From the NCBI GenBank assembly GCA_026874595.1, contig CM049315.1, positions 78,663,401-78,727,400 on the forward strand: a stretch of DNA of 64,000 bases, written 5' to 3'. The notes under the pieces were generated by a model. The model ran no database searches. It worked only from the letters and a program-made list of their open reading frames with translations, and was not told the origin of the DNA. Source of the stretch: Sipunculus nudus. Taxonomy: Eukaryota > Annelida > Sipuncula > Golfingiida > Sipunculidae. Position 1 is the first letter of the stretch, and each line of letters opens with the position of its first letter. A program made the translations under genes and the position numbers. Below, in pieces: positions 51,489-64,000 of the stretch.

Positions 51489-54400
51489 GAAGATAGAGAT
51501 CGACTGACCACAGCGTGAGGACTGATGCAGGGCCTCAAACATTCCTCCACAGGTTGCCAGCCCAGCCCAGCAAGGCCAACTGCAGCCTGTTGTACAAAAC
51601 CGTCCGAGTTCAGCAGGTACATACCCATGACACATCTGGCCAACCTACACCTGGGCTCCATTATGGTGACCTCCATGAAAGGATGAGTTGCAATCCTTAA
51701 TTCACACAAGCTGGTATTTGTTAAAAAGGGTGATTTTTTGACCCAAAATCTAGGCCTTCCATTTCTGAAACCAAATTTTGCTAATTTTAAACTTATTTTC
51801 TTGTAGCAACTTTTCTGATTGGAATTTTGTTAATGCATAATTGGAGTGAACCTGTGTTTTCATTTACCATTAATCAACTGATCTAATCAATTCAGACTGT
51901 TTTATATTCAGCAGGAAGATAGAGATCCACTGAACACAGCGTGAGGACTGATGCAGGGCCTCCAACATTCCTCCACAGGTTGCCAGCCCAGCCCAGCAAG
52001 GCCAACTGCAGCCTGTTGTACAAAAGCAGGGGAGTTCAGCAGGTACTTACCCTTGACACATCTGGCCAACCTACACCTGGGCTCCATTAGCCTTCAATTC
52101 TCTCTCCAATTCCAGGCCTTCCAGTTCTGAAAGCAAATTTTATACTTTTTCTAGAACAACTTTTCTCATTGGAATTTTGCTGATGCATAATTGGAGGGAA
52201 TCTTGTGTTTTCATGGACCATTAATTAACTGATCTGATCAATTCAAACTGTTTTATATTCAACAGGAAGATAGAGATCCACTGACCACAGCGTGAGGACT
52301 GATGCAGGGCCTCAAACATTCCTCCACAGGTTGCCAGCCCAGCCCAGCAAGGCCAACTGCAGCCTGTTGTAAAAAACCGGGGGAGTTCAGCAGGTACATA
52401 CCCATGACACATCTGGCCAACCTACACCTGGGCTCCATTATCGTGACCTCCATGAAAGGATGAGTTGCAATCCTTAATTCACACAAGCTGGTATTTGTTA
52501 AAAAGGGTGATTTTTAGACCCAAAATCTAGGCCTTCCATTTCTGAAACCAAATTTTGCTAATTTTAAACTTATTTTCTTGTAGCAACTTTTCTGATTGGA
52601 ATTTTGTTAATGCATAATTGGAGTGAACCTGTGTTTTCATTTACCATTAATCAACTGATCTAATCAATTCAAACTGTTTTTTATTTTCCACAGGAAGATA
52701 GTGTTCCACTGACCACAGCGTGAGGACTGATGCAGGGCCTTCAACATTCCTCCACAGGTTGCCAGCCCAGCCCAGCAAGGCCAACTGCAGCCTGTTGTAC
52801 AAAAGCAGGGGAGTTCAGCAGGTACTTACCCTTGACACATCTGGCCAACCTACACCTGGGCTCCATTAGCCTTCAATTCTCTCTCCAATTCCAGGCCTTC
52901 CAGTTCTGAAAGCAAATTTTATACTTTTTCTAGAACAACTTTTCTCATTGGAATTTTGCTGATGCATAATTGGAGGGAATCTTGTGTTTTCATGGACCAT
53001 TAATTAACTGATCTGATCAATTCAAACTGTTTTATATTCAACAGGAAGATAGAGATCCACTGACCACAGCGTGAGGACTGATGCAGGGCCTCAAACATTC
53101 CTCCACAGGTTGCCAGCCCAGCCCAGCAAGGCCAACTGCAGCCTGTTGTAAAAAACCGGGGGAGTTCAGCAGGTACATACCCATGACACATCTGGCCAAC
53201 CTACACCTGGGCTCCATTATCGTGACCTCCATGAAAGGATGAGTTGCAATCCTTAATTCACACAAGCTGGTATTTGTTAAAAAGGGTGATTTTTAGACCC
53301 AAAATCTAGGCCTTCCATTTCTGAAACCAAATTTTGCTAATTTTAAACTTATTTTCTTGTAGCAACTTTTCTGATTGGAATTTTGTTAATGCATAATTGG
53401 AGTGAACCTGTGTTTTCATTTACCATTAATCAACTGATCTAATCAATTCAAACTGTTTTTTATTTTCCACAGGAAGATAGTGTTCCACTGACCACAGCGT
53501 GAGGACTGATGCAGGGCCTTCAACATTCCTCCACAGGTTGCCAGCCCAGCCCAGCAAGGCCAACTGCAGCCTGTTGTACAAAAGCAGGGGAGTTCAGCAG
53601 GTACTTACCCTTGACACATCTGGCCAACCTACACCTGGGCTCCATTAGCCTTCAATTCTCTCTCCAATTCCAGGCCTTCCAGTTCTGAAAGCAAATTTTA
53701 TACTTTTTCTAGAACAACTTTTCTCATTGGAATTTTGCTGATGCATAATTGGAGGGAATCTTGTGTTTTCATGGACCATTAATTAACTGATCTGATCAAT
53801 TCAAACTGTTTTATATTCAACAGGAAGATAGAGATCCACTGACCACAGCGTGAGGACTGATGCAGGGCCTCAAACATTCCTCCACAGGTTGCCAGCCCAG
53901 CCCAGCAAGGCCAACTGCAGCCTGTTGTAAAAAACCGGGGGAGTTCAGCAGGTACATACCCATGACACATCTGGCCAACCTACACCTGGGCTCCATTATC
54001 GTGACCTCCATGAAAGGATGAGTTGCAATCCTTAATTCACACAAGCTGGTATTTGTTAAAAAGGGTGATTTTTAGACCCAAAATCTAGGCCTTCCATTTC
54101 TGAAACCAAATTTTGCTAATTTTAAACTTATTTTCTTGTAGCAACTTTTCTGATTGGAATTTTGTTAATGCATAATTGGAGTGAACCTGTGTTTTCATTT
54201 ACCATTAATCAACTGATCTAATCAATTCAAACTGTTTTTTATTTTCCACAGGAAGATAGTGTTCCACTGACCACAGCGTGAGGACTGATGCAGGGCCTTC
54301 AACATTCCTCCACAGGTTGCCAGCCCAGCCCAGCCTAACAAGGCCAAGTGTAACAGCTGACTATGGGGCCAGGCATATACATATTTGTAAGGAAGTTCTT

Positions 54401-57333
54401 CTGATTCAGTTTAGCCTTCAATTCTCTCTCCAATTCCAGGCCTTCCAGTTCTGAAAGCAAATTTTAAACTTTTTCTAGAACAACTTTTCTCATTGGAATT
54501 TTGCTGATGCATAATTGGAGGCAATCTTGTGTTTTCATGGACCATTAATTAACTGATCTGATCAATTCAAACTGTTTTATATTCAGCAGGAAGATAGAGA
54601 TCTACTGAACACAGCGTGAGGACTGATGCAGGGCCTCAAACATTCCTCCACAGGTTGCCAGCCCAGCCCAGCAAGGCCAACTGCAGTCTGTTGTACAAAA
54701 CCGTCCGAGTTCAGCAGGTACATACCCATGACACATCTGGCCAACCTACACCTGGGCTCCATTATGGTGACCTCCATGACAGGATGAATTGCAATCCTTA
54801 TTCCACACAAGCTGGTATTTGTGAAAAAGGGTGAATTTTAGACCCAACATCTAGGCCTTCCATTTCTGAAACCAAATTTTGCTAATTTTAAACTAAATTT
54901 TGAAGCAACTTTTCTCATTAGAATTTTGTTGATGCATAATTGGAGTGAATCTGTGTTTTCATGGACCATTAATTAACTGATCTGATCAATTCAGACTGTT
55001 TTATATTCAGCAGGAAGATAGAGATCCACTGAACACAGCGTGAGGACTGATGCAGGGCCTCAAACATTCCTCCACAGGTTGCCAGCCCAGCCCAGCAAGG
55101 CCAACTGCAGTCTGTTGTACAAAACCGTCCGAGTTCAGCAGGTACATACCCATGACACATCTGGCCAACCTACACCTGGGCTCCATTATGGTGACCTCCA
55201 TGACAGGATGAATTGCAATCCTTATTCCACACAAGCTGGTATTTGTGAAAAAGGGTGAATTTTAGACCCAACATCTAGGCCTTCCATTTCTGAAACCAAA
55301 TTTTGCTAATTTTAAACTAAATTTTGAAGCAACTTTTCTCATTAGAATTTTGTTGATGCATAATTGGAGTGAATCTGTGTTTTCATGGACCATTAATTAA
55401 CTGATCTGATCAATTCAGACTGTTTTATATTCAGCAGGAAGATAGAGATCCACTGAACACAGCGTGAGGACTGATGCAGGGCCTCCAACATTCCTCCACA
55501 GGTTGCCAGCCCAGCCCAGCAAGGCCAACTGCAGCCTGTTGTACAAAAGCAGGGGAGTTCAGCAGGTACTTACCCTTGACACATCTGGCCAACCTACACC
55601 TGGGCTCCATTAGCCTTCAATTCTCTCTCCAATTCCAGGCCTTCCAGTTCTGAAAGCAAATTTTATACTTTTTCTAGAACAACTTTTCTCATTGGAATTT
55701 TGCTGATGCATAATTGGAGGGAATCTTGTGTTTTCATGGACCATTAATTAACTGATCTGATCAATTCAAACTGTTTTATATTCAACAGGAAGATAGAGAT
55801 CCACTGACCACAGCGTGAGGACTGATGCAGGGCCTCAAACATTCCTCCACAGGTTGCCAGCCCAGCCCAGCAAGGCCAACTGCAGCCTGTTGTAAAAAAC
55901 CGGGGGAGTTCAGCAGGTACATACCCATGACACATCTGGCCAACCTACACCTGGGCTCCATTATCGTGACCTCCATGAAAGGATGAGTTGCAATCCTTAA
56001 TTCACACAAGCTGGTATTTGTTAAAAAGGGTGATTTTTAGACCCAAAATCTAGGCCTTCCATTTCTGAAACCAAATTTTGCTAATTTTAAACTTATTTTC
56101 TTGTAGCAACTTTTCTGATTGGAATTTTGTTAATGCATAATTGGAGTGAACCTGTGTTTTCATTTACCATTAATCAACTGATCTAATCAATTCAAACTGT
56201 TTTTTATTTTCCACAGGAAGATAGTGTTCCACTGACCACAGCGTGAGGACTGATGCAGGGCCTTCAACATTCCTCCACAGGTTGCCAGCCCAGCCCAGCA
56301 AGGCCAACTGCAGCCTGTTGTACAAAAGCAGGGGAGTTCAGCAGGTACTTACCCTTGACACATCTGGCCAACCTACACCTGGGCTCCATTAGCCTTCAAT
56401 TCTCTCTCCAATTCCAGGCCTTCCAGTTCTGAAAGCAAATTTTATACTTTTTCTAGAACAACTTTTCTCATTGGAATTTTGCTGATGCATAATTGGAGGG
56501 AATCTTGTGTTTTCATGGACCATTAATTAACTGATCTGATCAATTCAAACTGTTTTATATTCAACAGGAAGATAGAGATCCACTGACCACAGCGTGAGGA
56601 CTGATGCAGGGCCTCAAACATTCCTCCACAGGTTGCCAGCCCAGCCCAGCAAGGCCAACTGCAGCCTGTTGTAAAAAACCGGGGGAGTTCAGCAGGTACA
56701 TACCCATGACACATCTGGCCAACCTACACCTGGGCTCCATTATCGTGACCTCCATGAAAGGATGAGTTGCAATCCTTAATTCACACAAGCTGGTATTTGT
56801 TAAAAAGGGTGATTTTTAGACCCAAAATCTAGGCCTTCCATTTCTGAAACCAAATTTTGCTAATTTTAAACTTATTTTCTTGTAGCAACTTTTCTGATTG
56901 GAATTTTGTTAATGCATAATTGGAGTGAACCTGTGTTTTCATTTACCATTAATCAACTGATCTAATCAATTCAAACTGTTTTTTATTTTCCACAGGAAGA
57001 TAGTGTTCCACTGACCACAGCGTGAGGACTGATGCAGGGCCTTCAACATTCCTCCACAGGTTGCCAGCCCAGCCCAGCCTAACAAGGCCAAGTGTAACAG
57101 CTGACTATGGGGCCAGGCATATACATATTTGTAAGGAAGTTCTTCTGATTCAGTTTAGCCTTCAATTCTCTCTCCAATTCCAGGCCTTCCAGTTCTGAAA
57201 GCAAATTTTAAACTTTTTCTAGAACAACTTTTCTCATTGGAATTTTGCTGATGCATAATTGGAGGCAATCTTGTGTTTTCATGGACCATTAATTAACTGA
57301 TCTGATCAATTCAAACTGTTTTATATTCAACGG
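51489..57333 (+). repeat. 779-bp dimer block with hybrid cores
   Basis: L428 followed by a hybrid M351 gives a 779-bp dimer (52266-53044 and 53045-53823 in tandem, again at 55789-56567). The hybrid cores at 52720, 53499 and 56243 begin GAAGATAGTGTTCC like S338 but continue CAGCCCAGCAAGG and end with the M donor GTACTTACC. The block also holds a hybrid intron near 51880-51915 and ordinary S, L424, L424, M units at 54252-55788. Confidence 0.88.
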
Positions 57334-60300
57334 GAAGATAGAGATCCACTGACCACAGCGTGAGGACTGATGCAGGGCCTCCAACATTCCTCCACAGGTT
57401 GCCAGCCCAGCCCAGCAAGGCCAACTGCAGCCTGTTGTACAAAAGCAGGGGAGTTCAGCAGGTACTTACCCTTGACACATCTGGCCAACCTACACCTGGG
57501 CTCCATTAGCCTCCAATTCTCTCTCCAATTCCAGGCCTTCCAGTTCTGAAAGCAAATTTTATACTTTTTCTAGAACCACTTTTCTCATTGGAATTTTGCT
57601 GATGCATAATTGGAGGGAATCTTGTGTTTTCATGGACCATTAATTAACTGATCTGATCAATTCAAACTGTTTTATATTCAACAGGAAGATAGAGATCCAC
57701 TGACCACAGCGTGAGGACTGATGCAGGGCCTCCAACATTCCTCCACAGGTTGCCAGCCCAGCCCAGCAAGGCCAACTGCAGCCTGTTGTAAAAAACCGGG
57801 GGAGTTCAGCAGGTACATACCCATGACACATCTGGCCAACCTACACCTGGGCTCCATTATCGTGACCTCCATGAAAGGATGAGTTGCAATCCTTAATTCA
57901 GACAAGCTGGTATTTTTTAAAAAGGGTGATTTTTAGACCCAAAATCTAGGCCTTCCATTTCTGAAACCAAATTTTGCTAATTTTAAACTTATTTTCTTGT
58001 AGCAACTTTTCTGATTGGAATTTTGTTGATGCATAATTGGAGTGAACCTGTGTTTTCATTTACCATTAATCAACTGATCTAATCAATTCAAACTGTTTTT
58101 TATTTTCCACAGGAAGATAGTGTTCCACTGACCACAGCGTGAGGACTGATGCAGGGCCTTCAACATTCCTCTACAGGTTGCCAGCCCAGCCCAGCCCAAC
58201 AAGGCCAAGTGTAACAGCTGACTATGGGGCCAGGCATATACATATTTGTAAGGAAGTTCTTCTGATTCAGTTTAGCCTTCAATTCTCTCTCCAATTCCAG
58301 GCCTTACAGTTCTGAAAGCAAATTTTAAACTTTTTCTAGAACAACTTTTCTCATTAGAATTTTGCTGAGGCATAATTGAAGGGAATCTTGTGTTTTCATG
58401 GACCATTAATTAACTGCTCTGATCAATTCAAACTGTTTTATATTCAACAGGAAGATAGAGATCCACTGACCACAGCGTGAGGACTGATGCAGGGCCTCCA
58501 ACATTCCTCCACAGGTTGCCAGCCCAGCCCAGCAAGGCCAACTGCAGCCTGTTGTACAAAAGCAGGGGAGTTCAGCAGGTACTTACCCTTGACACATCTG
58601 GCCAACCTACACCTGGGCTCCATTAGCCTTCAATTCTCTCTCCAATTCCAGGCCTTTCAGTTCTGAAAGCAAATTTTAAACTTTTTCTAAAACAACTTTT
58701 CTCATTGGAATTTTGCTGAGGCATAATTGAAGGGAATCTTGTGTTTTCATGGACCATTAATTAACTGATCTGATCAATTCAAACTGTTTTATATTCAACA
58801 GGAAGATAGAGATCCACTGACCACAGCGTGAGGACTGATGGAGGGCCTCCAACATTCCTCCACAGGTTGCCAGCCCAGCCCAGCAAGGCCAACTGCAGCC
58901 TGATGTACAAAACAGGCCGAGTTCAGCAGGTACATACCCATGACACATCTGGCCAACCTATACCTGGGCTCCATTATGGTGACCTCTATAACAGGATGAG
59001 TTGCAATCCTTATTCCACACAAGCTGGTATTTGTTAAAAAGGGTGATTTTTAGACCCAAAATCTAGGCCTTCCATTTCTGAAACCAAATTTTACTAATTT
59101 TAAACTTATTTTCTTGTAGCAACTTTTCTGATTGGAATTTTGATAATGCATAATTGGAGTGAACCTGTGTTTTCATTTACCATTAATCAACTGATCTAAT
59201 CAATTCAAACTGTTTTTTATATTCCACAGGAAGATAGTGTTCCACTGACCACAGCGTGAGGACTGATGCAGGGCCTTCAACATTCCTCTACAGGTTGCCA
59301 GCCCAGCCCAGCCCAACAAGGCCAAGTGTAACAGCTGACTATGGGGCCAGGCATATACATATTTGTAAGGAAGTTCTTCTGATTCAGTTTAGCCTTCAAT
59401 TCTCTCTCCAATTCCAGGCCTTTCAGTTCTGAAAGCAAATTTTAAACTTTTTCTAAAACAACTTTTCTCATTGGAATTTTGCTGAGGCATAATTGAAGGG
59501 AATCTTGTGTTTTCATGGACCATTAATTAACTGATCTGATCAATTCAAACTGTTTTATATTCAACAGGAAGATAGAGATCCACTGACCACAGCGTGAGGA
59601 CTGATGGAGGGCCTCCAACATTCCTCCACAGGTTGCCAGCCCAGCCCAGCAAGGCCAACTGCAGCCTGATGTACAAAACAGGCCGAGTTCAGCAGGTACA
59701 TACCCATGACACATCTGGCCAACCTATACCTGGGCTCCATTATGGTGACCTCTATAACAGGATGAGTTGCAATCCTTATTCCACACAAGCTGGTATTTGT
59801 GAAAAAGGGTGATTTTTAGACCCAACATCTAGGCCTTCCATTTCTGAAACCAAATTTTGCTAATTTTAAACTAAATTTGGAAGCAACTTTACTCATTGGA
59901 ATTTTGTTGATGCATAATTGGAGTGAATCTGTGTTTTCATGGACCATTAATTAACTGATCTGATCAATTCAAACTGTTTTATATTCAGCAGGAAGATAGA
60001 GATCTACTGAACACAGCGTGAGGACTGATGCAGGGCCTCAAACATTCCTCCACAGGTTGCCAGCCCAGCCCAGCAAGGCCAACTGCAGTCTGTTGTACAA
60101 AACCGTCCGAGTTCAGCAGGTACATACCCATGACACATCTGGCCAACCTACACCTGGGCTCCATTATGGTGACCTCCATGACAGGATGAATTGCAATCCT
60201 TATTCCACACAAGCTGGTATTTGTGAAAAAGGGTGAATTTTAGACCCAACATCTAGGCCTTCCATTTCTGAAACCAAATTTTGCTAATTTTAAACTAAAT

Positions 60301-60766
60301 TTTGAAGCAACTTTTCTCATTAGAATTTTGTTGATGCATAATTGGAGTGAATCTGTGTTTTCATGGACCATTAATTAACTGATCTGATCAATTCAGACTG
60401 TTTTATATTCAGCAGGAAGATAGAGATCCACTGAACACAGCGTGAGGACTGATGCAGGGCCTCCAACATTCCTCCACAGGTTGCCAGCCCAGCCCAGCAA
60501 GGCCAACTGCAGCCTGTTGTACAAAAGCAGGGGAGTTCAGCAGGTACTTACCCTTGACACATCTGGCCAACCTACACCTGGGCTCCATTAGCCTTCAATT
60601 CTCTCTCCAATTCCAGGCCTTCCAGTTCTGAAAGCAAATTTTATACTTTTTCTAGAACAACTTTTCTCATTGGAATTTTGCTGATGCATAATTGGAGGGA
60701 ATCTTGTGTTTTCATGGACCATTAATTAACTGATCTGATCAATTCAAACTGTTTTATATTCAACAG
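57334..60766 (+). repeat. Block resembling 2280-5010 and 20224-21837
   Basis: Intervals: 351, 428, 338, 351, 428, 338, 424, 424, 351. The unit at 57711 shares TTCAGACAAGC and TATTTTTTAAAAAGG with 2306, 8714 and 11445, markers absent from domain B. Landmarks 58828-60018 match 20250-21440 at a shift of 38578. Domain A sequence therefore reappears beyond domain B. Private changes: TTTGATAATGC near 59139 and CAACTTTACTC near 59885. Confidence 0.85.
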
Positions 60767-63700
60767 GAAGATAGAGATCCACTGACCACAGCGTGAGGAC
60801 TGATGCAGGGCCTCAAACATTCCTCCACAGGTTGCCAGCCCAGCCCAGCAAGGCCAACTGCAGCCTGATGTACAAAACCGGCCGAGTTCAGCAGGTACAT
60901 ACCCATGACACATCTGGCCAACCTATACAAGGGCTCCATTATGGTGACCTCTATAACAGGATGAGTTGCAATCCTTATTCCACACAAGCTGGTATTTGTG
61001 AAAAAGGGTGATTTTTAGACCCAACATCTAGGCCTTCCATTTCTGAAACCAAATTTTGCTAATTTTAAACTAAATTTGGAAGCAACTTTTCTCATTGGAA
61101 TTTTGTTGATGCATAATTGGAGTGAATCTGTGTTTTCATGGACCATTAATTAACTGATCTGATCAATTCAAACTGTTTTATATTCAGCAGGAAGATAGAG
61201 ATCCACTGAACACAGCGTGAGGACTGATGCAGGGCCTCAAACATTCCTCCACAGGTTGCCAGCCCAGCCCAGCAAGGCCAACTGCAGCCTGTTGTACAAA
61301 ACCGTCCGAGTTCAGCAGGTACATACCCATGACACATCTGGCCAACCTACACCTGGGCTCCATTATGGTGACCTCCATGACAGGATGAATTGCAATCCTT
61401 ATTCCACACAAGCTGGTATTTGTGAAAAAGGGTGAATTTTAGACCCAACATCTAGGCCTTCCATTTCTGAAACCAAATTTTGCTAATTTTAAACTAAATT
61501 TTGAAGCAACTTTTCTCATTAGAATTTTGTTGATGCATAATTGGAGTGAATCTGTGTTTTCATGGACCATTAATTAACTGATCTGATCAATTCAGACTGT
61601 TTTATATTCAGCAGGAAGATAGAGATCCACTGAACACAGCGTGAGGACTGATGCAGGGCCTCCAACATTCCTCCACAGGTTGCCAGCCCAGCCCAGCAAG
61701 GCCAACTGCAGCCTGTTGTACAAAAGCAGGGGAGTTCAGCAGGTACTTACCCTTGACACATCTGGCCAACCTACACCTGGGCTCCATTAGCCTTCAATTC
61801 TCTCTCCAATTCCAGGCCTTCCAGTTCTGAAAGCAAATTTTATACTTTTTCTAGAACAACTTTTCTCATTGGAATTTTGCTGATGCATAATTGGAGGGAA
61901 TCTTGTGTTTTCATGGACCATTAATTAACTGATCTGATCAATTCAAACTGTTTTATATTCAACAGGAAGATAGAGATCCACTGACCACAGCGTGAGGACT
62001 GATGCAGGGCCTCAAACATTCCTCCACAGGTTGCCAGCCCAGCCCAGCAAGGCCAACTGCAGCCTGTTGTAAAAAACCGGGGGAGTTCAGCAGGTACATA
62101 CCCATGACACATCTGGCCAACCTACACCTGGGCTCCATTATCGTGACCTCCATGAAAGGATGAGTTGCAATCCTTAATTCACACAAGCTGGTATTTGTTA
62201 AAAAGGGTGATTTTTAGACCCAAAATCTAGGCCTTCCATTTCTGAAACCAAATTTTGCTAATTTTAAACTTATTTTCTTGTAGCAACTTTTCTGATTGGA
62301 ATTTTGTTAATGCATAATTGGAGTGAACCTGTGTTTTCATTTACCATTAATCAACTGATCTAATCAATTCAAACTGTTTTTTATTTTCCACAGGAAGATA
62401 GTGTTCCACTGACCACAGCGTGAGGACTGATGCAGGGCCTTCAACATTCCTCCACAGGTTGCCAGCCCAGCCCAGCAAGGCCAACTGCAGCCTGTTGTAC
62501 AAAAGCAGGGGAGTTCAGCAGGTACTTACCCTTGACACATCTGGCCAACCTACACCTGGGCTCCATTAGCCTTCAATTCTCTCTCCAATTCCAGGCCTTC
62601 CAGTTCTGAAAGCAAATTTTATACTTTTTCTAGAACAACTTTTCTCATTGGAATTTTGCTGATGCATAATTGGAGGGAATCTTGTGTTTTCATGGACCAT
62701 TAATTAACTGATCTGATCAATTCAAACTGTTTTATATTCAACAGGAAGATAGAGATCCACTGACCACAGCGTGAGGACTGATGCAGGGCCTCAAACATTC
62801 CTCCACAGGTTGCCAGCCCAGCCCAGCAAGGCCAACTGCAGCCTGATGTACAAAACCGGCCGAGTTCAGCAGGTACATACCCATGACACATCTGGCCAAC
62901 CTATACAAGGGCTCCATTATGGTGACCTCTATAACAGGATGAGTTGCAATCCTTATTCCACACAAGCTGGTATTTGTGAAAAAGGGTGATTTTTAGACCC
63001 AACATCTAGGCCTTCCATTTCTGAAACCAAATTTTGCTAATTTTAAACTAAATTTGGAAGCAACTTTTCTCATTGGAATTTTGTTGATGCATAATTGGAG
63101 TGAATCTGTGTTTTCATGGACCATTAATTAACTGATCTGATCAATTCAAACTGTTTTATATTCAGCAGGAAGATAGAGATCCACTGAACACAGCGTGAGG
63201 ACTGATGCAGGGCCTCAAACATTCCTCCACAGGTTGCCAGCCCAGCCCAGCAAGGCCAACTGCAGCCTGTTGTACAAAACCGTCCGAGTTCAGCAGGTAC
63301 ATACCCATGACACATCTGGCCAACCTACACCTGGGCTCCATTATGGTGACCTCCATGACAGGATGAATTGCAATCCTTATTCCACACAAGCTGGTATTTG
63401 TGAAAAAGGGTGAATTTTAGACCCAACATCTAGGCCTTCCATTTCTGAAACCAAATTTTGCTAATTTTAAACTAAATTTTGAAGCAACTTTTCTCATTAG
63501 AATTTTGTTGATGCATAATTGGAGTGAATCTGTGTTTTCATGGACCATTAATTAACTGATCTGATCAATTCAGACTGTTTTATATTCAGCAGGAAGATAG
63601 AGATCCACTGAACACAGCGTGAGGACTGATGCAGGGCCTCCAACATTCCTCCACAGGTTGCCAGCCCAGCCCAGCAAGGCCAACTGCAGCCTGTTGTACA

Positions 63701-64000
63701 AAAGCAGGGGAGTTCAGCAGGTACTTACCCTTGACACATCTGGCCAACCTACACCTGGGCTCCATTAGCCTTCAATTCTCTCTCCAATTCCAGGCCTTCC
63801 AGTTCTGAAAGCAAATTTTATACTTTTTCTAGAACAACTTTTCTCATTGGAATTTTGCTGATGCATAATTGGAGGGAATCTTGTGTTTTCATGGACCATT
63901 AATTAACTGATCTGATCAATTCAAACTGTTTTATATTCAACAGGAAGATAGAGATCCACTGACCACAGCGTGAGGACTGATGCAGGGCCTCAAACATTCC
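60767..64000 (+). repeat. 1978-bp higher-order repeat at the right edge
   Basis: Five-unit period L424, L424, M351, L428, hybrid M351 (424+424+351+428+351 = 1978). Landmarks 60793, 61217, 61641 and 61992 recur at 62771, 63195, 63619 and 63970. The last core is cut at base 64000. The unit at 62420 is a fourth example of the S/M hybrid core. Confidence 0.87.

Larger units (their letters stand above)
1..64000 (+). repeat. Tandem higher-order satellite-like array of exon-like units
   Basis: The whole window is built from one repeat family in direct orientation. I located 160 copies of the landmark GTGAGGACTG (GCATGAGG in the copies at 3072, 9480 and 12211). Spacings between landmarks are quantised at 323, 338, 351, 424, 428 and 628 bp, with rare 1-2 bp deviations. 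Copies of the same class differ by only a few substitutions. No unique sequence, inverted copy or inserted mobile element interrupts the array, and neither end is reached. CpG is scarce while TpG and CpA are common, as in methylated vertebrate-type DNA. All apparent reading frames are short (60-97 codons), recur with the repeat, overlap on both strands and many begin at GTG, so none is called as a gene. The family is not one I recognise by name. Confidence 0.97.

Noticed and set aside
1-64000. CRISPR array or bacterial repeat system
   Set aside because: Units are 323-628 bp without short repeats separated by unique spacers, and CpG depletion, splice signals and AATAAA point to a eukaryote.
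1-64000. Transposon-derived tandem array
   Set aside because: I see no terminal inverted repeats, target-site duplications, long terminal repeats, poly(A) tails or coding relics of a transposase or reverse transcriptase in any unit.

Overview
The window is one uninterrupted tandem-repeat array from base 1 to base 64000, all in one orientation. I find no protein-coding gene, tRNA, rRNA, CRISPR array or recognisable transposon. I count 160 copies of a core ending in the landmark GTGAGGACTG (first at 529, last at 63970). Landmark spacings take only a few values: 338 (34 copies), 351/353 (37), 423-425 (48), 426-429 of the second long type (25), 427 of a third type (3), 323 (3) and 628 (9). Strong CpG depletion (3 CpG in the 424-bp unit at 4236-4659, observed/expected about 0.15-0.2 by hand count), good U2-type splice signals, AATAAA hexamers and a TATA box point to a eukaryote with a methylated, vertebrate-like genome. 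I cannot name the species or chromosome.

Each full unit looks like an exon with its intron. A core of 128 nt (55% GC) sits behind a branch point, pyrimidine tract and AG, and is followed by a GT; the rest of the unit is about 37% GC. On the + strand the core has stops in all three frames near its 5' end, so an RNA spliced from it would be non-coding. The units are therefore called exon-like cassettes of a satellite or long non-coding-RNA-type locus, not genes. Ten places also carry two AATAAA hexamers, then TATAAATA, then an initiator-like sequence 32 nt downstream.

Layout. Domain A (1 to about 22.5 kb) holds a 6408-bp higher-order repeat (1-6408), a second copy enlarged to 9139 bp by an internal 2731-bp duplication (6409-15547), a partial third copy to about 17.6 kb, and a related block to 22465. 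The 427- and 323-bp unit types occur only here. Domain B (about 22.5-51.5 kb) is defined by a 425-bp subfamily whose upstream acceptor AG has become GG. It contains a 1893-bp repeat (29803 to about 34.5 kb), an 848-bp dimer duplication (37213-38908) and mosaic copies at shifts of 2932, 5248 and 8251 bp. Domain C (about 51.5-64 kb) lacks the 628-bp promoter-like unit and carries 779-bp dimers with a hybrid exon and a 1978-bp repeat at the right end. The array runs off both ends of the window.

The unit types follow a grammar: 338 never follows 338 and 351 never follows 351. This fits growth by unequal crossover at shared core and intron positions. Whether the array is transcribed and spliced cannot be decided from DNA alone.
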